Below are positions 1 through 11,989 of a DNA stretch of 64,000 bases, in pieces. How positions within the stretch are numbered: the stretch's first letter is position 1; each line of letters begins with the position of its first letter. The notes under the pieces were generated by a model. That model did not search any database, was not told the DNA's origin, and was given only the letters and a program-made list of their open reading frames with translations. Origin of the DNA: Xanthostigma xanthostigma (lineage: Eukaryota; Arthropoda; Insecta; Raphidioptera; Raphidiidae); NCBI GenBank assembly GCA_963575645.1, contig OY754466.1, positions 17,338,001 to 17,402,000 of the forward strand, given 5' to 3'. Made by a program: the position numbers and the translations under genes.

Positions 1-287
1 GTCATAACAGACACCATTCGCACCGTTACTATTTTCCATCTGTCACACTTCCCGTTATTTTCTACATTTTTTCAACTTCAACTAATTAATAGCAATTGGC
101 GAATGAAGGAATTTTAGGACAATAGGTTGAGGTAGGTAAATTTTGAGCATAAGTGAAAGATAATTGGCCATGGCTATGAATAATGAACCATCTCGATATT
201 TATCTGGAATTATTGAGGAAAAACGTCAATAAGATGGCCGGTACACGAATTAGGTACCGTTTCTCGGCGAGAGGCAGCAGGAAAAAA

Positions 288-361
288 TCCCAGTCCGGAT
301 TCGAACCCGGTACCTCCTGAATGCGAGTCTAGTGCTCTCACCACTACGCTACACCGCTCGG
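288..361 (-). repeat. tRNA-Ala-like SINE head
   Basis: Read on the minus strand, a Pol III A-box-like stretch (GTAGCGTAGTGGTGAGAGC) is followed by an anticodon-loop-like CTCGCAT (CGC, alanine type) and a clear B box, GGGTTCGAATCC. The acceptor stem does not close, so this is a tRNA-derived SINE head or tRNA pseudogene, not a functional tRNA. The proposed tail lies toward lower coordinates. Confidence 0.6.
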
Positions 362-2820
362 TTAGTTGATAATAATAATAATCGAAGTTTTCTGCACTGG
401 TCTCATAACGAATACAGAATAACATTACTATAGTTGGCATGTAGCATTAATTTATATGCATAATTTACTATCGTTGCAATTGATTGACTACATGATGTTA
501 GATTTACACTCAGTAGCCCTATTCACAATTATTACAGATATCTACTGTGTACTTTCACGTTAGGTTAATTAAGTTTATTTACCCTAGCGTTACTGCTAAC
601 AAATGACATCCTACAATTTACAGTTTATACTTTTTATCTGTTGTACGTCTGTCTATCCGTGCCATGACCCCTTTTTAACCGACATTAAAATAGGAAGAGG
701 TTATCAGTTAGACTTTTTTATGTACTTACTGCTAGTTGTGAACCGATTTTAATGCTTCTTGTTTTATTCAATAGATCGTATCGTCAGCATGGCCCCACAT
801 ACATTTTACTAAAATCGGTTCAGTATTTTATGTGTATTTTTATTTTGTATGTTCCGCAATATCTCCGTCAGTTGTGAATTATTCTTATTCATATCTTCAG
901 AATGATCCTACATAAATTTGACTTAAATCGGCTAAGTTATAGTTTTTTTAAATATATTTCTAGTTTTAAGTTTAGTAATCAAAGATCAAAAAATAAGTCG
1001 GTTAATGTATTATACTTCTGTACTAATATATATAATGAATAGTATAAATATGTTACTTTTTCAACTGTCTCAAAAATAGAGACCTGTATCATGAGACACC
1101 GGGGTCACAATACCTTTATAGACTGTCTCATAAATAGGGTCGTAGAGCTTGATTTTTAAAATGCTTAGTATTATCGACTATTTTTAAATTAAAATTTATT
1201 ACAAACCAGAAATATTGATCTAATGATTATGAAATAAGTGTATAATACAATAAAAATGATATTTTCCACTGAAATACATTTTATATTAGCGAAAATGTTC
1301 GACCTATCTGAAATGTGTATCATAATACGGACTTTTACCTTAGTAGAGTTTTAAATCGATCCTGCTCTAAAAATAATTGATTGATTGAAACGATATTTTT
1401 CTTAAGCTATGTTCATATATTTAGCATCGTTTTTCGTACAGTTTCCACTTTGAAGGAACGTTTTTCCACGCATTTTGATAAAAAGTTTAGCTTAAAAAGC
1501 GGTCTTTTTCTATATAGAACAATTATTTATTTTTGTATGAGTACAATCAAATGTTCTAGAATCTAAATGACTGGGAGTTTGAATACGACATTAAACTGCT
1601 CCTGATCTATGGAAACTGTAATTATATGATCACAATCTAAGGTCATTGTCAAATCAAATTTTTTTGACAATCCTTTCTGCAACCCCAACATCAGTGCATT
1701 AAAAAAATAGAACCTTTAAAAAATCACGTACTTTGTTTACGAAACGCTGATCTATTTCATAAATGCGAATCATTATTACCTCATTACTCCAACTGGCAAA
1801 TCACTTTTGAAAATCATCAGATTCTTCGCCGCGCCCTATATGACAGCTATGTACCTGGCATCCTACAGTCATTATATTTACATAAATGACTAATCAATTT
1901 CACTCATTGCATCTATTTTAATTATAATGACATTCAGAATAACAATACAATGTCGTAAAAGTAAGTGTCGTCAGTTTTCATTGTTAAAAATTTGAAGTTG
2001 AAGTTCAATGATATTTTACCACCAGAAGCATACTCGTTCACACCTATATTTTATCACCATTCACCGTACCGTACCGTAACGCTAACCTCTCACCTTGATT
2101 GTAAGCGTAAATAGCGTTCACCTTACGGTCGATTTATCAATGCTGGCAAATCCATGAGAATTAAGAATAAAACAAGTCCATATTTGTATGGTGTTCTCTC
2201 GTCTCAGGTGAAAAGTGACTTTTCTCGTTTTTGTTCCGCATTCTAAGACGAGAATTTTTGCAACTTACATCTCATTATTTTCTCGAGGGTATCCTTCTTG
2301 TCTCAGTAGCGAGAATTCTCGGAAAATCTCATCTCAACAGTCCAATCTACCCGCTGTAGTAAAGTAGCGAAAGAAGTAAAGACTTATCAAGTTATCATAG
2401 TTCGAGAATTCAAAAACAGTCTAAACTCCATTTAACGTCACTCGATATAACGACAAACTCCTTAAAAACGTCGAAATTAGTTAACTCTAGTTGGTTTATC
2501 TTATTGCTCATACAATGATATACACTCTAAAAAACGACACACCCACTCTAAACAATACGTCATCATTAAACAATAAACAGTACTTGTTTGTTATTTTGTT
2601 GCTTTGTTGTCGGCATCGTTCGTACCGAAGATTCTAAGAAATTCGTTCTTTTGTTTGTTGGGGTTATCTTTGATATATTTTGCTCAGCTGCTTACCTATC
2701 GATAACTATGAATGTTTGTTGGTCAGTTGTAAATTTTATATATTATGAGTAAATATATACATATTATAGTAAAAAAAATTGCACTCCGGGAGTGCCGGCA
2801 GAAGTAAAAACTTGAATATT

Positions 2821-2974
2821 ACCTCTACTCTCCATCCGTCTTACGAATTTTCGATCAGGTCACATGTCCTGACGCGAGTTTAACATTTTTTACCCATACC
2901 TCTACTCTCCATCCGTCTTACGAATTTTAGATCAGGTCACGTGTCCTGACGCGAGTTTAACATTTTTTACCCAT
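2821..2974. repeat. 77-bp tandem duplication
   Basis: Two head-to-tail copies of a 77-bp unit beginning ACCTCTACTCTCC and ending ACATTTTTTACCCAT. They differ at only about two sites (TTTTCGATC/TTTTAGATC and CACATGTCC/CACGTGTCC), so the duplication is recent. No coding role is visible. Confidence 0.85.
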
Positions 2975-4454
2975 TACAAAAAAAGTGTACAACGCCGCTA
3001 AAGAAGTTTTCACTTCAAAATATTAATGGATTATTTCGTTTCTCCGTTTAACGACAACTCTTAATAACTTTACAAAATGCACAGTCCCTTGAGTGTCGCT
3101 ATATATAGAGTTTACACTGTAGTTACTACAGTTTCGTGGTTACCTTCCACCAACTACCAGGGTGATGTGGACCTAGTACATATCAGAGAGCTGAGAGACT
3201 ACACTATCAAAAATATCCCAGTTTTGCAAAAAGTTGTGGAACATTCATAGAAAAGCTATTTTTTTGCACTATACTTCAAATTAACAGATCTTATTGAATA
3301 ATAATTGATGCAGAATCGAGTATGCGCATTTACAGACCAGGATATCTTTTAGCTTCTAGAGTGTCTCAAAACTTAAGACGCTTCTGTCTCCTAAATTAAA
3401 AGAAATACAGAACTGCGCGTAGTTTTTTGTAGGAATGTTGCAGACGTCCGCAATCGCGGAGCATTCGCAAAGGTCGTTGCGTGTTTTTAGCGGATGTGTT
3501 GACAAGATTATTGGAAGCGAGCCTAGGACTTAACGCGTGTTCGAGTTCTTTGGGTACTTGGCCATCAGGAATTAATATTATAAACCTTTTGCGAAATCGC
3601 CACAATTGTGAAAAGTCTGCATTGCTACTATTGATCAAATATAATTTACCAATTCTGAAATGTAAATTATTAAGTATAATGAAAATAATGGCTTTCTTTT
3701 ACTTTTTTTTATAAACTTTTGGCTTTTACACTTTTGTGTATTCAGCCACTAACTAAACTATAATTAATTCTGACTAAATATATTACCACAACCACATATA
3801 AAAACTGGAACACATGATGGATGGACCATAAGGATATAGGAATCAGGACCATGGAAGTGCCTCGGACCCAACTCGGCGGGCAAAACTAACAAGAGGACTT
3901 TCTTTTACTTAATTTCGCTAAAGTGTAACATTTGCGAGTCTAAATTCACAATTATTTTTTATTATTATTCGCTTCAGCATCTTCAGATGCGAATGTTAAA
4001 AGAATCTTCTTTTGCAGATGTTAGTAAAACTACATCTGTAACATCCCTTGTTTTCTTCTTTCCGGATTGTAAGTATTTGAAAAATTTTATTTTCGGAAAA
4101 TTACGCAATTTTGTTATAAGGTCCCTGTTATTTCTCGTTGTATTCGGCATTGAAAAGTGTTAGTTTACACTTTTGTTCCGTGGCCTATGATGAAATGTGA
4201 GTCCACATCCTGTATATTATGGAACAAGTAATTTTAACACATGTTAACCATCCGGGAGACTTCTTTGCTGAAACATAATATCTCCATGTATTAAGGCAGT
4301 AATGTTTATTTCAACACAATGAAAAATACATACGGAGCGGTTTGTATGTACCGATTAGTCTTCACTCGCGGTGATGTCGATTTCGAGTTTCGACAGGAAC
4401 CTTATCTAAACCCGCACGTAGCCAATAGCGTTGGCAAAAAAATGTGGAAACAAT

Positions 4455-4961
4455 AAAGAACCTCGCACAAACCTTATTAGATTTGGTTCTCGGTTAAATT
4501 GATTGAAAATGGTTTTATTTTATAGCTTAAAAGTCACTAAAAAATGTCCATGGGCGCGTAGTCTAAAAATCAATAGATTTTTAGCTACAGATATGTTTTG
4601 GCGAGATTTTAGATATAGGGATATCCGGATATTCATTGAAATATGTTTCCGAGTACGCTGAATCCGAATATGGCATTATTATTTTATACCGGGTGATACA
4701 ATTCCAACATTACCTAGTTTTCGACTATTTTTCTATTCCTAAAAAAAAGCACAAAAGTTGAACATGGAACCTTTTTGTTAATTCAATGGATATCCATATA
4801 TCTAAAATCTTGCTAAACATATCTGTGGGTAAAAATCTATCGGTTTTTAGGCTATGCGCCGATGGATACTTTTTCTTAGTGACCTTTAAACTATAAAATA
4901 AAACCATTTTCAATCAATTTAACCGAAAACCAAATCCCATAAAGTTTGTGCGAGGTCCTTT
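4455..4961. mobile_element. Foldback MITE, family A (copy 1)
   Basis: Long imperfect inverted repeats of about 170 bp face each other. The outer ends are AAAGAACCTCGCACAAAC on the left and its complement (GTTTGTGCGAGGTCCTTT type) on the right. There is no transposase frame; the 62-codon ORF on the right arm is incidental. A second member with matching termini (AAAGGACCCCGCACGG) sits at 45688-46208 inside a nostrin intron, which supports one non-autonomous DNA-transposon family. The superfamily is not assigned. Confidence 0.75.
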
Positions 4962-5401
4962 ACAGAAAAGTCGTTTTCTGTAATATTAATATTATATCAT
5001 ATTTCCTGATTTTTTTACTGAAAGGTTGACTGAGAAACGCTAATTAAGAAACTTAAAGAGCAGTGTATTGTATATGTTTTTAAAAATACTTAACACGAAT
5101 AATTATTATCAAAGATGTTTTATCTTAGAAATATAATAGTAAGGTTTGAAGAAAGACTTAATATTTGTTTAAGAAGAAAGTGCCTGACACTTGTGTATAT
5201 AACATTTACCTTGAAACTTTTTTATTAATAAATTATATATAGGTGTTTTATATTCATAATTCCAGAATAATTTTTATCTACCTCACATAAAGTTCCATTT
5301 AAAATAGTTAAAATAATGTGCGACATTTCCCACAAGTATCTGTTATTTTTTTATATTACGATGAAGGAAGGTTTTGGTTGAGGATCATAAATAAATAAGC
5401 T

Positions 5402-5557
5402 TTACCAATGTTTCGCTAGTGGCCAACGTTTCGAAAAATTTATTTTCATCTTCAGGGCCTCAAGCTGGTCGAAAGGTGGTAAATTGTTAAAATAACATAC
5501 ATGATCATATTCTTAACCTATAAGAATATGATCATGTATGTTGTTTTAACAATTTAC
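5402..5557 (-). mobile_element. Penelope-like remnant with hammerhead-like motif and hairpin
   Basis: On the minus strand the order is GAGGCC, CTGAAGA, a hairpin GAAAAT/ATTTTTC, then GAAACGTT and GGCCAC. This matches the core of the minimal hammerhead ribozymes described in Penelope-like retroelements, with GGCC/GGCC as a candidate stem I. Next to it (about 5477-5557) is a near-perfect hairpin with arms of about 37 bp (AATTGTTAAAATAACATACA type). No reverse transcriptase or GIY-YIG reading frame is present, so this is a terminal fragment. Confidence 0.55.
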
Positions 5558-6271
5558 TACGCGTTTTTTTTTAATCTTTGTTCCGCGATATCCCGGCCCG
5601 TCGTGAACCAATGTAAAAAGTTTCGGCGCCATTGTGCACAGAATGTTCACGGATTGGTCGCATATATTTTTTCTTAAAATCGGTTCAGTCTTTTTTAAAT
5701 CAATTTTTTTAAAGTTTTTTTTTTTAGTTCTAAGTTTTGACTTTCCGATCGTCTGTTTAAACACTATATGGCGATGAGATGTTGTGTAAACAAAGTTAAA
5801 TGTAAATTTAAATATTCTCTCAAGTATTTTACTGCAAATATTTGCTTGCACTTGATATTTTAATTTTAGACTAGCAGGTACCGCACGTGAAGTTCGCCGA
5901 CTTATTATTATGTCTGTAAAATCAGAGGAGGAGAAACTATAGAACGGTTACGCTTTTGCATTTTTTTTTTGTAGTTATGCTTCTTTATGCAGGTCTTGGG
6001 ACATGCAGTAAACTGCGAAAAAAATGAGCGAGTGAGCGATATGTGAAATGAGGCAAATGAACATCATACGCATTTGTGTTGTCAAAATTAGAACTGCATT
6101 TTGTATGCCTGTTTTCGTCAACCAAAGGCAATCAATAGTCGTTATATCGCTTCAATAATGGGTATAGTGTAAAATACAGAGTCTCTTTTTTTACAGTCAG
6201 AGCTATTTGTGCCTAATATCATATTCATTATTTTTTAACTAATTGCAGAGTGTGGTTGACCTATTTTTTTT

Positions 6272-6820
6272 AAGTGCGAGTCGAACTCGCGCACCGAAGG
6301 TTTCGTACAAACTTGTAGGTATCTGAATAGTTCGTCCATTACGAGTACCTATAGTCTTGAAGATTTTTCCCGCTTTGCCGTTGGAAAACTGTTGTCCTCA
6401 TACATCCATCGACATAAATCGCGGTCAGTTTACCAACTGCAGATAAGTTTCAAATCGCAAACATTTTGTTTTGTGTAGTCACTACAAATTTATGGTTTTC
6501 GTATTTTTCCCTTTACTTCCCAAATTTCATGATTCTAGGTCAACGGGAAGTATCCTGTAGATTTTGATTTCCTTGCGAGTTTCAAAATATGCGGCATAAA
6601 CGACCGTATCGTTTTGATTGCGTTGACCTAGAAGTTTGATTTTTTCAAAGCTCCAAGGGATTGCAGACCTGAGTATTTGATATTATAATTTCAACTTGAC
6701 ACCTTCACGCGTTTCTGACAAAAATGGTCTTGACACACAGACAGACAGACGGACAATTAGTGACAACGAAATGATCCTATTCGGATTCTTTTTTCCCTTT
6801 TGAGGTACGGAACCCTAAAA
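6272..6820 (+). mobile_element. Non-LTR retroposon 3' tail
   Basis: The block starts with the short palindrome GCGAGTCGAACTCGC and ends CTTTTGAGGTACGGAACCC, preceded by CAGACAGACAGACGGACAA. These landmarks are characteristic of a very common insect (lepidopteran) LINE/SINE 3' region. No reverse transcriptase frame is present, so it is a 5'-truncated or non-autonomous copy. Confidence 0.65.
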
Positions 6821-6940
6821 ATGAATAAAAAATGGAAATTTTAATTATAACATCCTTTTATTACATATTAAATTATATATAAATTAATTTCAGGAAAAGC
6901 ATATTAATTGAACGGTTCAGAATCCGCCAACTTTGTAAAT

Positions 6941-7345
6941 AAAGGCCGCTGCACACGAGGCTAAAAACGTTGCTAGATTCCTTGCTAGATTTGCCTACTA
7001 GTTTTCTAGCGCTGGTTTTCTTGATTGCTGTAAAGTGCTTGCTTCACACGAGACTATTTTTCAAGCTTGTTTTATGGATACATATGGTGCGTGCGCAGTG
7101 ACAGTTCGAATATAAACACTAGCAAAACGTGTCTGTTGTCTGACTCTGAGCAGAATGAAGCCATGTTGGTCTGTGGGCGTTTTTTCAAGTGCTCACGTGA
7201 CAAGATACTGCTTCCTGATTGGTTCTTGCTCGTATCTAGCAGCGGGCCTAGCAGGGAAAATAGCCCCTGTTCTAATTTTAAAACCTATCTTCTGAGCTAA
7301 CAAGGCAGCCCGCAGTGACGTCATTTCCAGCTTCGTACCCAGCCT
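6941..7345 (+). mobile_element. MITE with GCTGCACACGAGG end (copy 1)
   Basis: The left end AAAGGCCGCTGCACACGAGG and the internal blocks (CTAGTTTTCTAGCGCTG, GCTTCACACGAGAC, CCCGCAGTGACGTCATT) recur in order at 8027-8413. The right terminus is poorly preserved, so the end coordinate is approximate. The internal 77-codon ORF is not conserved between copies. Confidence 0.6.
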
Positions 7346-8026
7346 TAACGTCAAAAGGCAGCGGTGCTATGTAGTGTGCATAGATAAGATATTAATAAAT
7401 GTAGTATGTATCCATATAGCTGCATAATATGCAATTTTATCTATAGACAAATCTGTATCTGTCATTGTTATTATGTTTATAAAAATTCAGTAGCTTAGCT
7501 GCTTTACTTTGATAGATAAGTGTCCTGTTGCTTGTACGTTTTAAGTGCGAATGGCTGGGTTATATCAGAAACGTGAAATTTAATTTAGCAGGACGGCCTC
7601 TATTTGTTAATTAATTAATGTCACGTGTAAGGTTACGACCGAGTCAACATTTAATTGAGTTTAATTCACTGAACCTGATTCTTCAATAGGCGGAATTGTC
7701 CATGGCTAAATAGCTTCACTGACTGTACAATTACATGAGTACTCTCCATTGATTCGTTAATTTGAAATTTCACACACATGTGCAAGCGATTTAAACTTTT
7801 TGTATCAGTTTAAAACAGAATTGTAATGTAGAGAAATACATTTTTTCATTCGTCAAATAAATCAGGCGAAGGAAACTTTATTATAATAAAGACGTATGAT
7901 GAGTATGAAAAAAGTTGTTCGCTAAAAAATTATAAACTAATGATCTCGTTTCGTATTTGTGTCTCCCATACGTGTAAGTATCAAATTTCATCAAAATCAG
8001 ATCGGACTTGGCAAAATAAAATGTCT
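7346..8026. other. Intergenic spacer, nothing assigned
   Basis: A+T-rich sequence between two related MITEs. I see no coding region, RNA gene or repeat structure here. Confidence 0.5.
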
Positions 8027-8413
8027 AAAGGTCACTGTACACGAGGCTACTTTTGCCGCTAGATTCTTTCCTATAGATTTAACTGCTAGTTTTCAAGAGC
8101 TGTTTTTTTATGATGGCTTCACACGATGCATGCATTCAAGTTTACTTTGTAGATGGGTTTGGTGCACCGTGTTTGTTTGGGCGTTTGTCAATGTCGCTCA
8201 CGTGATAAGATACTGTTTCCTGATTGATTCTTGCTCAACACAATCAGGCGAACAAACAAGACAAATAGCCCCGGTTTTAATTTTGAATTCTATCTTGGGA
8301 GCTCGCAGGCGAGCCCGCAGTGACGTCATTTTCATCTTCGTTACCGCACGGCAGCCAGCCCAAGTCCCAGCAGTGTTTCTAGCAGCAAAACCAGACTCGT
8401 GTGCAGCGTCCTT
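8027..8413 (+). mobile_element. MITE with GCTGCACACGAGG end (copy 2)
   Basis: Terminal inverted repeats are AAAGGTCACTGTACACGAG on the left and, complemented, AAGGACGCTGCACACGAG on the right. It shares internal blocks with 6941-7345 in the same orientation. The flanks do not give a clean target duplication. The 156-codon ORF across it (7959-8429) starts outside the element and is a chance frame through G+C-richer MITE sequence. Confidence 0.65.
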
Positions 8414-8697
8414 AATAGGTACAGATTAGATTCCAGTGGTAACAAGGATTACTTTCCTAGCCTTTGAATCATTCCCAATCTCAGGAAAGAACTTAATAAC
8501 TAATAAACTTTAAGACTGCTCTGAACGTTGTTATTTTATTGCAATTTATATCAATACATTTAAATGTAGTCAAAACATTCTTATAGTTTTTATAGGTTAG
8601 GTCTTTGCCTGGATTTGGGAAAGATTTAAAAGAAAACTTGGTATATACTTAGTGGTCAGTCAAAAACTTCCACCCAAAATGATTTATTACTCTACAC
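8414..8697. other. Intergenic spacer, nothing assigned
   Basis: A+T-rich sequence without a gene or recognisable repeat, between a MITE and a hAT element. Confidence 0.5.
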
Positions 8698-8981
8698 CAG
8701 TGGCGGGCAAATGTCGGGCCACATTGCTGATGAAACTTTGACCGTGGGCCAAAAATTTGGAGAGCAAAAAAAAAACTTTAATTTCCGCAACAAAAAGGTC
8801 TTTTTTCGTCTGTTGTGGCCCTTGCTGTTTACTATTTTTCTATTTTTTTTTTTTTTATGTGCCAAATTATATTGGCAAACTATTTTCGCTCTTAACAATC
8901 ATTTATAAAATGCTTCGCGGGCCGGACAAAAGTCTACTACGGGCCGGATCCGGCCCGCGGACCGCCATTTTCCCAGGCCTG
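8698..8981. mobile_element. hAT MITE with exact 8-bp target duplication
   Basis: Ends are CAGTGGCGGGCAAATG on the left and CATTTTCCCAGGCCTG on the right, the CAG...CTG arrangement typical of hAT elements. The element is flanked on both sides by CTCTACAC (8690-8697 and 8982-8989). Internal sequence is rich in GGGCCGG near the right end. At 284 bp it is non-autonomous, and the overlapping short ORFs are incidental. Confidence 0.85.
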
Positions 8982-9225
8982 CTCTACACTAATGAACTAA
9001 AGCGAATTACAGCTTCCAGACCTTTAAGTTATCATTACACCATTCTTATATCAACTTGCTTTTAGTGTATGTCGCGCGGAACTTTGTAATTGATTTTAAA
9101 CTAACTTCCTGATGAAATAGAGACTTGAAATTTTTAACATAACTTAGAATTAGATGACAATACGAGAAAATACTAAAATAAAGAAGAAAAAAAAGAAAAG
9201 AAATAAAGAAATTTTAATAAATAAA
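8982..9225. other. Intergenic spacer, nothing assigned
   Basis: A+T-rich flank of the hAT MITE with a purine-rich stretch (about 9180-9215). No gene seen. Confidence 0.4.
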
Positions 9226-9600
9226 GTTAGTTAGAGCGTCGTGCTAAGAACACGAAGGTCGCGGGTTAGATTCCCCATGGACATATAATATTTTTATTTT
9301 TTTACGATTTGTTTTTTTTTTACTAAAAAGTATAAAAATAATAATAGAAATAAAAAAAATTAATATACCACGTTTTGAAATCGAACTAAAAAGTATAATA
9401 TAATTTCTTTAAAGACAGATTTTTAACTTGTAGGATTTGAATCGAAAAACGTGAGGCGTTGAGATATAATGACTAATGCGCCCCACGTTTTTCGTTTCAA
9501 ATCCTACAAGTTAAAAATCTGTCTGTATGTAAAGAAATTATTTTATACTTTTTAGTTGGATTTCAAAACGTGGTATATTAAAAATGTTGTTTATTTCTAT
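9226..9600 (+). mobile_element. tRNA-like head plus hairpin element, family H (copy 1)
   Basis: A degenerate tRNA-like head (9226-9285; GTTAGTTAGAGCGTCG, then GTCGCGGGTTAGATTCCCC as B box) is followed by T-rich sequence and a long inverted repeat (about 9362-9580). The hairpin centre is ACGTGAGGCG...GCGCCCCACGT. The arm carries the 14-mer TCGAACTAAAAAGT (9381-9394). The same centre and 14-mer occur in the elements at 30311-30630 and 35577-35815, but the rest of the arm is unrelated to them. Confidence 0.6.
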
Positions 9601-11607
9601 TATTTTTTAATGATTAATTAGACATTGCGGTGTTTCAGTGCATTTAAAGAAATTATACAATCGCGCCATGTGTGCGTACGAGCTTGCTTTTGTCTTTCCC
9701 GGATTAGACAAAGATAAATAGAACACCGTCTTGACACGGTCTGAAATAGATCCGGCATCACCACATATCACGGACCGCTTGCAACTGTTTTCTGTCTGAA
9801 TTACTGTCTCCAAAACTTACTCGGGTGACGTACGTTCGATTAACAACGTTTAATTTTGTTACATCTTTCTAGTAGAGTTGATTGTTCTCATTCACAAATA
9901 GATGTTGAACGTGTAACAGTGTCGATATTAATTAATAATGATTAGTGTAGTGATAAATGTGTCAAAGTGGTAGTTTATTGTTTGCATTCAGTGTCGTAGA
10001 AAGTGATTTAAACCATTACGCGTCCAGCTGTTTGAAAATGATTCCAAGATATTTTGAAATGTTAGACCTGGCTTTAATGTAAGATTTGAGAAATTGTCAC
10101 GAGTTTTCCGGCCCCGGGCTGTATACTCGTATCTTAGAAAACGGTTAATCGGATAAGACTTCTGTTTTGCATTTCTGTATTTATTGTAGCCTTACTGAGA
10201 AGATCCACAGTAAATCTGCGATCACAACGAAAGGACTAATTCTTTTCTAAAGACTAAAGCGTATACCGAAAATCTTTAAGATATAATTCAAATTAAATGT
10301 GTGTTATAGAAAAAAAGTACCTTGAATCAATCGAACCCAAACGCAAATCCGTATCTCTTTTAGTTTAGATTTTATAATGCTGATTTAAAATGTAGGTATA
10401 TAAAAATTAAAATAACTTAAAATGGCTATACCTTTTAAACTAGATATAGCGGTGCGAGTGATCGGAATCGAGTCGACGTGATTTTTCTACAAATATGTTA
10501 CTTCATACGTATCGAAGGGAATTTATTTTTTAAAAATTTCCAAATTTTTTAATTAGGGGCTATCGTATTGCTTTTCCATTTTTAAGAAATCTCAAAGATC
10601 TCTCATAAACTGTTTAAATATATCCTGAAACCGGGGTTATTTTTATCCCCTACTTCAATTTTTTCGGAATCGAATGACACCATGATCATAGTTTTTGGGT
10701 GAAGGAGGACTGGAATTCATCAAAAAGGGGCAAGCAGGACCGTACCGACAATGGGGCAAGCAGGGCGGTGCCCCGGGGCCTACTTTTTAGGAGTTCGCAG
10801 GTGTCCACACTCGTTTTTTATTTTTTGGATCCCTCCTGCGAATTACCTTCAGAAATGTATGTAAAAAAAAACATTGAAAAAAATTGTATTTATCTTATGT
10901 CATAATTTTGAACATAATAATTAGTAATGGTCTTTTTAAGCACTTTTTAAATTCTACGTTGGGGGCCCCGATTTTACTTCTTGCATAATAATAATTCTTT
11001 CACGGACTTGGTACTGATGTGTCTTTTGATCATAAAGATTGACAAATAAAATAATAACCCTCCCTTTTTCGAAGAAAGTTATAAAAGTTATAACAAATAT
11101 GTCGCTATTGAGTTATATTTTCTGATATTACCGATGCTTTTTTAAACTTCCGTAGCAGTTAAGATTTACAGACGATGCCAAATGCATGTACGTAATGAGA
11201 ACGTTGCAAAGAGATGTGCGTCAGAAATAATATTTAGCGCAGTTATTTTTATGGAAACATGAAATATTTTATTGCCAATACATTGGCGAAAATGGAAAAC
11301 ACTGAATTTTATTGCACGCAATTTATTTTAACGATTGTTGAAATGGGAGTGTCTAGCGGTGCATACGCCGTTTACATGACTCGTCTATTACAAGCCCCCA
11401 GTTCCAAGGTACTAATCCATGTACTGGTAAAAATAGGTATCAGTTGAATTTTCGATTAAGAAAGAATGAGTCGAAAATATGAATTGATACTACAGACCCA
11501 AAAACCCTAACTATTGACCATAAATGAGCAGAACTGTTTTCAAGTAAAACTTCTTGTGCCCCAGTAGGGTAAAATTGATTCATGAGATTGGAATGAACGT
11601 ACCGTAA
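9601..11607. other. Intergenic, no gene seen
   Basis: About 2 kb of A+T-rich DNA with only short frames (68 and 62 codons) that lack domains and are not preceded by recognisable gene signals. I see nothing else to assign. Confidence 0.5.
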
Positions 11608-11959
11608 TCTATACTTATATATAAAGCTGAAGAGTTTGTTTGTTTGTTTGGCTGGTTGAACGCGCTAATCTTAGGAACTACTGGTTTGAATTGAAATTTT
11701 TTTTTGTTAGATAGTCCATTTATCGAGGAAGGCTATAGGCTATATAATATCACGCTACGACCATCATCAATGAAAAATGTTGCAAAATATAAAACAAAAT
11801 TTGTCCGTCCGACAAAAACTTTTGAACGGTCACGCCGATCATCATGAAATTTGGACACAACATTCATCTCCGCGGTAAACTATAAGATGAACGTGCGTTC
11901 TCATGTCCTTCCCCCCATTCGTTCTTTTGCACCCGGGTGAAGCCGAGCGGGACCGCTAT
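11608..11959 (+). mobile_element. Non-autonomous Helitron (copy 1)
   Basis: It starts TCTATACTTATATATAAAG, continues through GCTGAAGAGTTTGTTTG, GGCTATAGGCTATATAAT and CACGCTACGACC, and ends near CACCCGGGTGAAGCCGAGCG followed by GACCGCTAT. These landmarks match the widespread lepidopteran Helitron type (5' TC, 3' short hairpin then CTRR-like). A second copy lies reversed at 15779-16351. There are no Rep/helicase reading frames. Confidence 0.7.
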
Positions 11960-11989
11960 AGTGTACCTACTATAGAAACCGGCTGTAGA

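Larger units (their letters stand above)
1..4454. other. Intergenic, no gene seen; repeat debris
   Basis: No reading frame longer than about 80 codons and none with a recognisable domain. The block holds a tRNA-like SINE head (288-361), retroposon-tail-like sequence around 610-1010 (phrases such as TTTTTAACCGACATT and AAAATCGGTTCAG, common in insect LINE/SINE 3' ends), and a 77-bp tandem duplication (2821-2974). The remainder is A+T-rich and shows nothing I can assign. Confidence 0.6.
4962..6940. other. Intergenic, Penelope-like and LINE remnants
   Basis: No host gene. Contents: a Penelope-like ribozyme-motif remnant with hairpin (5402-5557), an A+T-rich retroposon-tail-like stretch (about 5570-5880) and a LINE 3'-tail (6272-6820). 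The 101-codon minus ORF at 5546-5851 is low-complexity Lys/Asn-rich sequence without a domain and is not called. Confidence 0.6.

Noticed and set aside
288..361. Functional tRNA-Ala gene
   Set aside because: Acceptor stem absent; resembles a SINE head.
2821..2974. CRISPR-like repeat
   Set aside because: Only two direct copies without spacers, in a eukaryotic genome.
7959..8429. 156-codon plus-strand ORF
   Set aside because: It runs across a MITE border, the sister MITE does not keep the frame, and no domain is visible.
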